From: Candidatus Bathyarchaeota archaeon | Lineage (GTDB): Archaea; Thermoproteota; Bathyarchaeia; 40CM-2-53-6; RBG-13-38-9 | Length of the DNA: 8,356 nt | Assembly: GCA_026394315.1 (NCBI GenBank) | Contig: JAPKYM010000252.1 | Span: 1-8,356 of the forward strand | Direction: 5' to 3' | Part shown: positions 1 through 5,465 of the stretch, piece after piece | Layout: every line of letters begins with the position of its first letter | Numbering within the stretch: position 1 is the stretch's first letter | Translations under genes and position numbers: made by a program | The notes under the pieces: model-generated | What the model was told of the DNA's origin: nothing | Databases searched by the model: none | What the model saw: only the letters and a program-made list of their open reading frames with translations

Positions 1-642
1 GTATCAACTCGAGATTTAGCAATTGTTATGAGACGAGGGACGGTTTCAGGTATTGGAACCGCCATTTTCGAGTATGGAGGATTTGTCATGGATGGAGGTT
101 TAGGAACAGGCATGAAATTTTTGGACAAAGAAAATTTCCCACCACTGATTTTTCGTCATTCATTCCCTGAAGATTGGGCTTTCGTTGTGGCTATACCCAA
201 TGTCAGACGAGGATTAAGTGATGAAGAGGAGTTGTCCGCATTTAGACAACTGCCTTCAGCATCTGAGGAGGACGTTGGTAAGGTTTGTCGGTTAGTCCTG
301 GAGAAGCTCCTGCCATCCTTGATTGAGCCTGATATCGAAGGTTTTGGCAACGCCTTGACGCAAATTCAAAATGTTGTAGGGCGGTACTTTGCTGGAGTGC
401 AGGGAGGTACATATTCAAGTTCAGTGGCCACAGAATGCATAAAGCATATGAAAGACCATGGAGCCTTCGGAGTTGGCCAGAGCTCATGGGGTCCGGCTGT
501 TTACGGGCTAGTTAATAATGAGAAACAGGCTTTAAAGCTGAAATCCAGGGTCCAAACCTTCCTTGATGAAAAGACATCCGGAATAGTCTTCATCTCGAAA
601 GCAAATAATAGAGGTGCCCACATCAGACTTGTCGAAGATTGA
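1..642 (+). CDS. Beta-ribofuranosylaminobenzene 5'-phosphate synthase (beta-RFAP synthase), 5'-truncated by the window edge
   Basis: Cytosolic GHMP-kinase-fold enzyme that condenses PRPP with p-hydroxybenzoate or p-aminobenzoate, with loss of CO2 and PPi, to give the ribosyl-aryl phosphate of tetrahydromethanopterin. The reading frame is open from base 1 (VSTRDLAIV precedes the first ATG at 28), so that ATG is internal and the true start lies outside the window. About 213 residues are visible; the family is usually near 320, so roughly a third is missing at the N-terminus. Recognisable signatures, counted from base 1, are the glycine-rich RRGTVSGIGTA at about 11-21 followed by the GGFVMDGG block, and the GHMP C-terminal GAFGVGQSSWGPAVYGLV near 156-173. 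Its position next to mptE and mptA fits the same pathway. It ends 54 bp before the stop of the converging DUF1464 gene. The family assignment is by motif recognition. Confidence 0.88.
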   Translation, partial: VSTRDLAIVMRRGTVSGIGTAIFEYGGFVMDGGLGTGMKFLDKENFPPLIFRHSFPEDWAFVVAIPNVRRGLSDEEELSAFRQLPSASEEDVGKVCRLVLEKLLPSLIEPDIEGFGNALTQIQNVVGRYFAGVQGGTYSSSVATECIKHMKDHGAFGVGQSSWGPAVYGLVNNEKQALKLKSRVQTFLDEKTSGIVFISKANNRGAHIRLVED

Positions 643-647
643 AGGAC

Positions 648-680
648 AGGTCTGCTACTAGCGCGAGCAGATCTTTTATC
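648..680 (+). terminator. Hairpin with T-rich tail after beta-RFAP synthase
   Basis: Stem AGGTCTGCT (648-656) pairs with AGCAGATCT (666-674), allowing one G:U wobble, around a 9-nt loop. It is followed directly by TTTTATC. It starts 6 bases after the stop codon of the + strand gene, where an intrinsic-type terminator would be expected. There is no T-run on the opposite strand, so it would act mainly on the + strand transcript. Archaeal termination depends chiefly on the T-run, so the contribution of the stem is uncertain. Confidence 0.55.
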
Positions 681-696
681 GATAGTAGATGTGTCT

Positions 697-1824
697 CTAC
701 TCGCTTCTCAATTTCTTTATTACTGCTTCTTTGTTAAAGTCTGGGAAGAAGATGTAGTCAAGAATTGTTCCTTCAGTCTCTTTAATCTTCATTGTCTTTA
801 CCAAGTCGGCATATTTGCCCTCCATTATTCCATTTGCTAATAGTGCTGTGCCCTGCGCAACATCTTTAGCCTCTTCTGCAAATACCTGTAGGGGCCGTCT
901 TACTGTAACTCTGAATTTTTCGTTTAATGTTTCTTCTAAGTCCGTGCGTAGTTTTTCGACTCGGGACAATCTCCCCGTTAGAATTATTTCTCTTGGTTGT
1001 CTAATGAAAGATGTCAACATCATAGCAACGGCTTTGACTATGCCTTCTTTCATACTTTCCCAAGCGACTCGATACTGATTCTTGTTCAGGTTTGCACAGA
1101 AATCTGCAGGCTCCAATATTCTGTTCGCAGCAATGAATGTGGCACCGCCTTCAAACAATTTCAATTTGCTGAATGTGCCTAGAATATACGCTAATTCTCC
1201 ATCCATTTGACTCAAGGTCAGATAGCCTGGGCCGGGGAATATGGTTCCTCCAACCGCATCTATGATCTGTCCATTTTCCACGGCCATGACAGCATTATAC
1301 CCGAAGCCCATTTCAACGCAGATCAGATTTGTTTCGGCATAGGGAATTCTAAGCTCCTGAGCTTGATCCCAGACGGCAAAGGCTGCGACACAAGTCTTGT
1401 CAGCTGTCCCCATATCTATCTTGTTCACTTTCCTGTATAGAGGAATGGTCGGTAGAAGCACTATTCCGGGTGCCGAATAGGCGTTCAGCCCGGCTTCTTT
1501 CATCATCCACAACAATCTACGTAGACCTGAAAGAACAGGAATATCGATATCTCCGGCCTTGTCAAGGGTTGTTAGCGCCACATCCCTGTTCGTGAATTGT
1601 GATATATGTTTAAACTCTAATCCATATCCTGAAGGACCGACGATAACGTCTGCCTCAGTACTTTTAATAATCTCAAAGACGTTGGTCGGATCATTAGCAA
1701 CCATCTCAGTAGAGATTGACTCGTCAAGAACAACATTGTTCACGTTGTCCTCTATGCAACAGAGATCAAAATTCTTAGTGCCAGGATCTATCCCTAACGC
1801 TCTCAAAGTGAAGACCTCAACCAT
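697..1824 (-). CDS. DUF1464 family protein, ASKHA-fold (butyrate-kinase-like) predicted kinase
   Basis: A 375-residue soluble protein of the archaeal DUF1464 family, which belongs to the actin/sugar-kinase/Hsp70 (ASKHA) ATPase fold. Visible signatures: an N-terminal phosphate-1-like loop LGIDPGTKNFD (10-20), VGPSGYGLE (62-70), KIDMGTADK (135-143), a phosphate-2-like VEMGFGYNAV (170-179), GGTIFPGPG (192-200), an adenosine-type EIILTGRLSR (279-288), and a closing AQGTALLANGI (323-333). Family members are often annotated as predicted butyrate kinases, but the substrate is not established. The gene lies between beta-RFAP synthase and mptE and starts 29 bp from the divergent mptE, which suggests, but does not prove, a role in H4MPT synthesis or a linked C1/acyl pathway. 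The ATG at 1824 is used; an in-frame TTG at 1806 just before ALGIDPGT is a possible alternative. The stop codon lies in a weak hairpin (684-701). Confidence 0.8.
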   Translation of the reverse strand: MVEVFTLRALGIDPGTKNFDLCCIEDNVNNVVLDESISTEMVANDPTNVFEIIKSTEADVIVGPSGYGLEFKHISQFTNRDVALTTLDKAGDIDIPVLSGLRRLLWMMKEAGLNAYSAPGIVLLPTIPLYRKVNKIDMGTADKTCVAAFAVWDQAQELRIPYAETNLICVEMGFGYNAVMAVENGQIIDAVGGTIFPGPGYLTLSQMDGELAYILGTFSKLKLFEGGATFIAANRILEPADFCANLNKNQYRVAWESMKEGIVKAVAMMLTSFIRQPREIILTGRLSRVEKLRTDLEETLNEKFRVTVRRPLQVFAEEAKDVAQGTALLANGIMEGKYADLVKTMKIKETEGTILDYIFFPDFNKEAVIKKLRSE

Positions 1825-1853
1825 AAATTCAGCTTAGATGTATTAACCTTCTT
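1822..1853. promoter_or_regulatory. Compact divergent promoter region, DUF1464 / mptE
   Basis: Only 29 bp separate the two divergent start codons. On the + strand an AT-rich ATAAAT (1823-1828) lies about 28 bp before the mptE ATG at 1854, a spacing suited to a leaderless or near-leaderless archaeal transcript. On the - strand TTAATA (1846-1841) lies about 20 bp before the DUF1464 ATG, closer than usual for a TATA box, so that start or its promoter may differ from what is annotated. Neither box is a strong consensus match. Confidence 0.3.
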
Positions 1854-2660
1854 ATGTACGCCCAATCCGAGAGTGAGAGCGTCATGAGCAACCCCGTAAG
1901 CCTTCACGAATGGTGGCCCTGGTATGATAAGATCATCAAAGAGCTGGGCTATGACCCCAATAAAGATCAGCTTGCCGCTGATATCTTAAGTCGCCTAATT
2001 TCCAAACGCACAATCAAACTACAAAACTTGAAGGACTCCATTTTCGGAAGACCAGTTCTATTATTCGGCGCCGGCCCCTCACTTGAAGAAGATTTACAGC
2101 AACTATTAAAAAAAGATCTATTCAATAAATTCTTGATAGTCTCAGCTGATGGTGCAACAAGTGCCCTCTTAAAAATAGCAAAGATAACACCAAATGTAAT
2201 CGTAAGTGACTTGGATGGAAATATTCAAGATCTCCTCCGCGCCAACAGGCTAGGATCAATAATGGTGATCCATGGACATGGTGACAATGTTCCTAGACTG
2301 AAAAGGTATATTCCTCGTTTCAGAAATATTATTGGGACCACTCAAATTGAGCCTAGATCCAATGTGTATAATTTTGGGGGCTTCACAGACGGTGATAGGG
2401 CAGCCTTCCTGATGGTAGGTATGGGAGCAAGATGCGTCATTTTAGTCGGAATGGATCTGGGTCAGGCCATAGGCAAATACTCCAAAAGAAAGGTCAGGTC
2501 GATTCATACTAAGATCTTGAAGCTAGAAATTTGTAAGGACCTGCTTGAATGGCTCGTCTCTAAAGTTGATACGCCATTTTACAACATAACCAATCATGGA
2601 GACGAAATCAAAGGCATTAGTAGAATATCGTCCCTTGAGCTTGCAAGGCTAGTAATTTAG
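1854..2660 (+). CDS. mptE: 6-hydroxymethyl-7,8-dihydropterin pyrophosphokinase, archaeal MptE type
   Basis: Cytosolic enzyme that transfers pyrophosphate from ATP to 6-hydroxymethyl-7,8-dihydropterin, activating the pterin for coupling to the ribosyl-aryl moiety in H4MPT synthesis. It is the archaeal DUF115-type replacement for bacterial FolK. Motifs along the 268 residues: FGAGPS (71-76), SADGA (97-101), VSDLDG (117-122), HGHGDN (140-145) and NFGGFTDGDRAAF (173-185); these Asp/His-rich loops are typical of the family. Two starts are possible: the ATG at 1854, which has an AT-rich box about 28 bp upstream, and the ATG at 1884 (MSNPVSLHEW), which would drop a low-complexity YAQSESESV leader. 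The homologous region begins after the second start, so 1884 is quite possible. Its stop is 10 bp from that of the converging mptA. With mptA and beta-RFAP synthase nearby, the pathway assignment is strong. Confidence 0.9.
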   Translation: MYAQSESESVMSNPVSLHEWWPWYDKIIKELGYDPNKDQLAADILSRLISKRTIKLQNLKDSIFGRPVLLFGAGPSLEEDLQQLLKKDLFNKFLIVSADGATSALLKIAKITPNVIVSDLDGNIQDLLRANRLGSIMVIHGHGDNVPRLKRYIPRFRNIIGTTQIEPRSNVYNFGGFTDGDRAAFLMVGMGARCVILVGMDLGQAIGKYSKRKVRSIHTKILKLEICKDLLEWLVSKVDTPFYNITNHGDEIKGISRISSLELARLVI

Positions 2661-2670
2661 CTATTAACCC

Positions 2671-3624
2671 TCACTTTGAATTGATCTCTTGCTTGATCTC
2701 TCCAAAAGTCGAGACTTTCTCAGCAATAATGTCATGTTTGTGAACACTCTCTTGACTGAAGACTTGGACGAGGACACGTAAATCATTTGGAAAATCTGGA
2801 TATTTCATCACTAAAGCTTTGCTCATCTCGCGAACCACATCCTCTGTGAAGCGTGTCTTTTCATGAGCCTGCATAATGACTGTAGCCTCGGCAGGACGTT
2901 TAAGAACTGCGTAAGTTTTGCCGCTCATAGAATCTTCAATAATGTCAACAATATCTTCAATGTTTACTGAGGGACCTTTAGGTATTTGTATGAGGATTGT
3001 CCCGGTAGCTCTTTGTGTATGTGTGGCAAGAGGTATGTTCTTTACAATTCTCTTGACATCGTCTTCTTCATAGCTTAGTTGATGAAGTTTCTCTTCAACT
3101 AATGCCTGTAAGAGATTCTGCGTGCAAGGACATGCTGTAAAGCCCACCATACTCGCCCCAACAAACCTCTCCACCGAGACATCTCCGCCCTTTCTTAATG
3201 CTATGACTGAAGCAAAGATCTTACAAGGTTCTTGAGCAGGCTTACCCAACTGTGGTTTTCGAACTATGACATAGTCACTTCTTAGACGTACCTCGGCCTT
3301 ATTTGAGTAGTTGTGTTTCTCTAAGAGTCGTCGTGCAAGTGTTTCGCAGTAATCTTCCACTCGACTTGCCTTAAAGCTATCTTGCTCTTGAACAATCTCA
3401 TGGAGCGATTCTGGGTCTCTTGATAAGTGAACCCCTCTCTTATCACTTGGCAGATCCACGAACATGTCAATTGTAGGGATGAGTGAAAGCGAACCAGCTT
3501 CACTCAAGATATGTAAGTTCAACTTTAGGTTCTTGACACCAACTCGTGTCAGTTTAAGCTGAACAGTCGGTACTGTAGCCTGTATATCGGTGATTCGACC
3601 AAGTAGATCTGTTGGAAAACTCAA
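2671..3624 (-). CDS. mptA: GTP cyclohydrolase IV (MptA)
   Basis: Fe(II)-dependent cytosolic enzyme that converts GTP to 7,8-dihydro-D-neopterin 2',3'-cyclic phosphate, the first committed step of archaeal pterin (H4MPT) synthesis; it is related to bacterial FolE2. The 317 residues match the usual family length. Signatures: the N-terminal DIQATVPTVQLKLTRVGV (13-30), DMFVDLPSDKRGVHLSR (53-69), the cysteine motif GFTACPCTQ (161-169), LATHTQRATG (199-208) and ESVHKHD (292-298). The Cys and His residues in these blocks are of the kind used for metal binding and catalysis. The start is a TTG at 3624: an in-frame TGA lies two codons upstream, no in-frame ATG occurs before residue 54, and a GGTG Shine-Dalgarno core (3635-3632) is spaced 7 nt from the TTG. 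A possible small ORF ends 15 bp upstream on the same strand. Confidence 0.93.
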   Translation of the reverse strand: MSFPTDLLGRITDIQATVPTVQLKLTRVGVKNLKLNLHILSEAGSLSLIPTIDMFVDLPSDKRGVHLSRDPESLHEIVQEQDSFKASRVEDYCETLARRLLEKHNYSNKAEVRLRSDYVIVRKPQLGKPAQEPCKIFASVIALRKGGDVSVERFVGASMVGFTACPCTQNLLQALVEEKLHQLSYEEDDVKRIVKNIPLATHTQRATGTILIQIPKGPSVNIEDIVDIIEDSMSGKTYAVLKRPAEATVIMQAHEKTRFTEDVVREMSKALVMKYPDFPNDLRVLVQVFSQESVHKHDIIAEKVSTFGEIKQEINSK

Positions 3625-3631
3625 ATTTCAA

Positions 3632-3635
3632 CACC
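3632..3635 (-). promoter_or_regulatory. Ribosome binding site supporting the TTG start of mptA
   Basis: GGTG read on the - strand, 7 nt before TTG 3624, matches the core of the archaeal Shine-Dalgarno GGAGGTGATC. The nearby ATG at 3638 is in another frame, so this site supports the TTG as the real mptA start. Confidence 0.55.
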
Positions 3636-3639
3636 ATTC

Positions 3640-3759
3640 TTAACTTACCGATTCTTCAAAGGTAGTTGTCATGGGTTCCTCAACGATGAACCCGTCATCA
3701 ATATTAGTTTTTGGTTCACAAACTTGGTCCAGTACGCGTGTAACTCCATTAGAGATCAT
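3640..3759 (-). CDS. Possible 39-residue acidic small protein upstream of mptA
   Basis: I do not recognise this ORF. It runs from ATG 3759 to TAA 3640 on the - strand and would encode a small acidic protein (about eight Asp/Glu against two Lys/Arg) with central motif TNIDDGFIVEEPMTTTFEE. The composition looks more like a real soluble peptide than a random frame. It ends 15 bp before the TTG of mptA, which carries its own Shine-Dalgarno, so the two could be co-transcribed. A TATA-like TTTTATA (3793-3787) lies about 31 bp before its ATG, which would suit a near-leaderless message. Without it, the mptA leader would be about 140 nt of unexplained sequence. A short inverted repeat (3673-3693) lies inside. 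It could equally be chance; there are no homologs to cite. Confidence 0.33.
   Translation of the reverse strand: MISNGVTRVLDQVCEPKTNIDDGFIVEEPMTTTFEESVS
3673..3693. repeat. Short inverted repeat in the mptA upstream region
   Basis: GGGTTC (3673-3678) and GAACCC (3688-3693) form a perfect 6-bp stem around a 9-nt loop, extendable outward by a wobble pair and an A:T pair (3671-3695). It has no T-run and lies inside the candidate small ORF, so its role is unknown: an RNA structure in the mptA leader, an operator, or chance. Confidence 0.3.
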
Positions 3760-3786
3760 TGATGATTGCAATAAATCAAAACAGAG

Positions 3787-3796
3787 TATAAAATAA
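3787..3796. promoter_or_regulatory. TATA-box-like element between mptA and rps13
   Basis: TATAAAATAA is the best archaeal TATA-box match in the window, preceded by a purine-rich BRE-like AACAGAG. On the + strand it would start transcription near 3812-3817, giving rps13 a leader of about 45 nt. Read on the - strand (ATTTTATA) it is also suitably placed for the transcript toward mptA. It may therefore serve either or both directions. Confidence 0.5.
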
Positions 3797-3826
3797 CGAA
3801 ATGCTTAACTTAGAGACATACTCCTG

Positions 3827-3833
3827 AATAAAA
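3827..3833 (+). promoter_or_regulatory. Second TATA-like box, proximal to rps13
   Basis: AATAAAA is centred about 29 bp before the rps13 ATG, the distance expected for a leaderless archaeal mRNA. No strong Shine-Dalgarno precedes this ATG; only GGGG at 3844-3847, 11 nt away, which is compatible with leaderless initiation. It competes with the box at 3787-3796 as the operon promoter. Confidence 0.35.
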
Positions 3834-3858
3834 GACCCTACATGGGGTAAAGAACCAA

Positions 3859-4344
3859 ATGTCAAGAGAGTTCAGACACATAATCCGTATCCGAGGAACG
3901 GACGTAGACGGATCGAAGAAACTAACCTACGGCCTGACAAAGATAAAGGGCGTAGGAGTCAGTGTAGCCAATGCCATAGTCAAGGCCGGAGGCCTCAGAG
4001 CAGACAGCAGAATCGGAACCCTCAGCGACGCGGAAATATCAAAGATCGATGATGTAATGTCCGATCCAGGCAAGTACTCGATACCTGGAAGACTCTTGAA
4101 CAGAAGAAAGGACGCTGATACCGGACGAGACCTTCACTTGGTCACTGCAGATCTGACCCTTAGAACAAAGAATGACATCGACTTCATGAAGAACATCAAA
4201 TCATGGAAAGGGGTCAGGCACTCTCTTGGACTAAAAGTCAGAGGACAGAGAACAAAGACCACAGGAAGAAGCGGTAAAGCTGTCGGAGTCAAGAAGAAGC
4301 TCTTAATCGCAGCTGCAAGGGAGAAAGAGAAGAAGACTGAGTAA
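3859..4344 (+). CDS. rps13: 30S ribosomal protein uS13 (archaeal S13)
   Basis: Component of the small-subunit head that contacts 16S rRNA, the subunit interface and tRNA. The 161 residues show the archaeal/eukaryotic form: MSREFRHIIRIRGTDVDG at the start, the helix-hairpin-helix-like TKIKGVGVSVANAI (27-40), a central NRRKDADTGRDLHL (81-94), and the conserved basic end WKGVRHSLGLKVRGQRTKT (116-134) followed by TGRSGKAVGVKKK. It has a Lys/Glu-rich tail, as usual in archaea. It is the first gene of the rps13-rps4 operon; rps4 follows after 11 bp. The ATG at 3859 fits the conserved N-terminus, and the only nearby upstream ATG (3842) meets a stop after two codons. Confidence 0.97.
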   Translation: MSREFRHIIRIRGTDVDGSKKLTYGLTKIKGVGVSVANAIVKAGGLRADSRIGTLSDAEISKIDDVMSDPGKYSIPGRLLNRRKDADTGRDLHLVTADLTLRTKNDIDFMKNIKSWKGVRHSLGLKVRGQRTKTTGRSGKAVGVKKKLLIAAAREKEKKTE

Positions 4345-4355
4345 GGCGCAGAAAA

Positions 4356-4904
4356 ATGGGCGATCCGAGAAAGAACAGAAGAAAATACGAGTCCCCAAGA
4401 AATCCTTGGAGAAAGGAACAGATAGAGGCTGAACTCCAGCTGATAGGTGAATACGGCCTACGGAACAAAAGAGAACTATGGAAGGCAAGAACCTCCCTCT
4501 CAAGAATAAGAGGAATCGCGAGGTCCCTCCTTGGCAAGGAAGAGGCCGAACGAGTCAAGCTTGAGAAGGAATTCCTGGAAAGCCTTAGCAAACAAGGAAT
4601 ACTTCCAGAGAACGCCACAATAGATGACGTCCTCGACCTTGACATAAAAGACATTCTTGAACGCCGTCTCCAAACGATGGCATTCAGAAAAGGGCTGGCA
4701 AGAACAATACATCAGTCCAGGCAACTCGTCTCACACGGACACATAACTCTCGGGCAAAGACGCGTCTTTGTCCCAGGATACATCGTTACCAGAAACGACG
4801 AATCAAACATAAAAATCCCCCCTGAATTAGCTGCAAAGATCCCTCGCGAAGCCAAAGCTCAGGAGCCTAAGGGAGCAACTGCGCCCCCAAGGCCGCCGAA
4901 ATGA
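4356..4904 (+). CDS. rps4: 30S ribosomal protein uS4 (archaeal S4)
   Basis: Primary 16S rRNA-binding protein of the small-subunit body. The 182 residues match the archaeal length. It starts MGDPRKNRRKYESPRNPW, has the conserved GLRNKRELWKARTSLSRIR (34-52), and an S4 RNA-binding domain at about 103-155 (RRLQTMAFRKGLARTIHQSR, then VSHGHITLGQRRVFVPGYIV). The C-terminus is Pro/Ala-rich (PKGATAPPRPPK). It lies 11 bp after rps13, and its TGA is shared with the ATG of the next gene (ATGA, 4901-4904). In most archaea the next gene would be rps11; here it is a membrane protein. Confidence 0.97.
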   Translation: MGDPRKNRRKYESPRNPWRKEQIEAELQLIGEYGLRNKRELWKARTSLSRIRGIARSLLGKEEAERVKLEKEFLESLSKQGILPENATIDDVLDLDIKDILERRLQTMAFRKGLARTIHQSRQLVSHGHITLGQRRVFVPGYIVTRNDESNIKIPPELAAKIPREAKAQEPKGATAPPRPPK

Positions 4905-5395
4905 TTTCAGATCAAATTCTAGCTTGGGCCCAACCTACACTCACAGTCGCAGGAACATTACTGATTTTTCAAGTCCTAGCTCACAGGGCTAGGATGCTTG
5001 AGGTCGCACTATTATTGGGCGGCTTCTTTATGGGTCTATGGGAGATCCTCCTCGCGATTGTTGCAGGCGCGAAGGGGCTTCTTGGTTTGCCGACTCTCGT
5101 TTTGCTGGCAGTTTCAGGAATGGCACTGCTGTCCAGGCCCACAAGGAATATTCATTGGGCAGCGTTGCTCGGCTTTGGCGCCGGGCTTGCCACAACATAC
5201 TACTTCAACATGATCTTGGGACACACCGTCCCCATCGCATTGGCCCTTGTTTTTCTCGCCTCCTCCATATTGGTCTATCTTCTGTTCAAATTCGCGGAAG
5301 ACCTCATCGCTGCAATCGGAACAATACTAGAAGTGCGCGTGGTCTCGTTCATTATTGGAATCGTATGCATAGTATGGTCCCTGAAGTTTATCTGA
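4901..5395 (+). CDS. Uncharacterised six-helix membrane protein, translationally coupled to rps4
   Basis: I do not recognise a family. The 164-residue protein is almost entirely hydrophobic, with about six predicted membrane spans near residues 10-28, 32-54, 60-78, 84-104, 110-131 and 146-162, short loops and no sizeable soluble domain. Charged residues inside or beside helices include R29, R31, E34, E48, R79, R82, E133, D134, E144 and R146. The ATG overlaps the rps4 stop by four bases, so it is probably expressed with the ribosomal protein operon through translational coupling. A longer-than-average overlapping frame (5038-5418) is a shadow. Function cannot be inferred beyond an integral membrane protein; a small transporter or membrane-organising protein are both possible. 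Confidence 0.75.
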   Translation: MISDQILAWAQPTLTVAGTLLIFQVLAHRARMLEVALLLGGFFMGLWEILLAIVAGAKGLLGLPTLVLLAVSGMALLSRPTRNIHWAALLGFGAGLATTYYFNMILGHTVPIALALVFLASSILVYLLFKFAEDLIAAIGTILEVRVVSFIIGIVCIVWSLKFI

Positions 5396-5465
5396 AACAA
5401 TTCTCTGACGATTTCTGATCGCTTCGATACTAACGCTTATCTCATCACCGGCGAGACTAGCTACC

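Noticed and set aside
684..701. AGTAGA/TCTACT hairpin at the DUF1464 stop as a - strand terminator
   Set aside because: The stem is 6 bp, overlaps the stop codon and is followed on the - strand by ATCGATAAAAG with no T-run. It is too weak to list as a terminator.
3671..3695. tRNA T-arm-like look of GGGTTC near 3673
   Set aside because: The loop lacks the TTCRANN pattern in the right frame, and there is no acceptor, D-arm or anticodon arm around it.
4289..4654. 121-codon - strand frame across the rps13-rps4 junction
   Set aside because: Antisense to two unmistakable ribosomal proteins; its Ser/Arg/Leu-rich translation is typical of antisense shadows.
5038..5418. 126-codon + strand frame overlapping the membrane protein gene
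   Set aside because: It is a frame-shifted shadow with Arg/His/Ser-rich, low-hydrophobicity translation. The overlapping frame has clean membrane spans and an ATGA junction with rps4.
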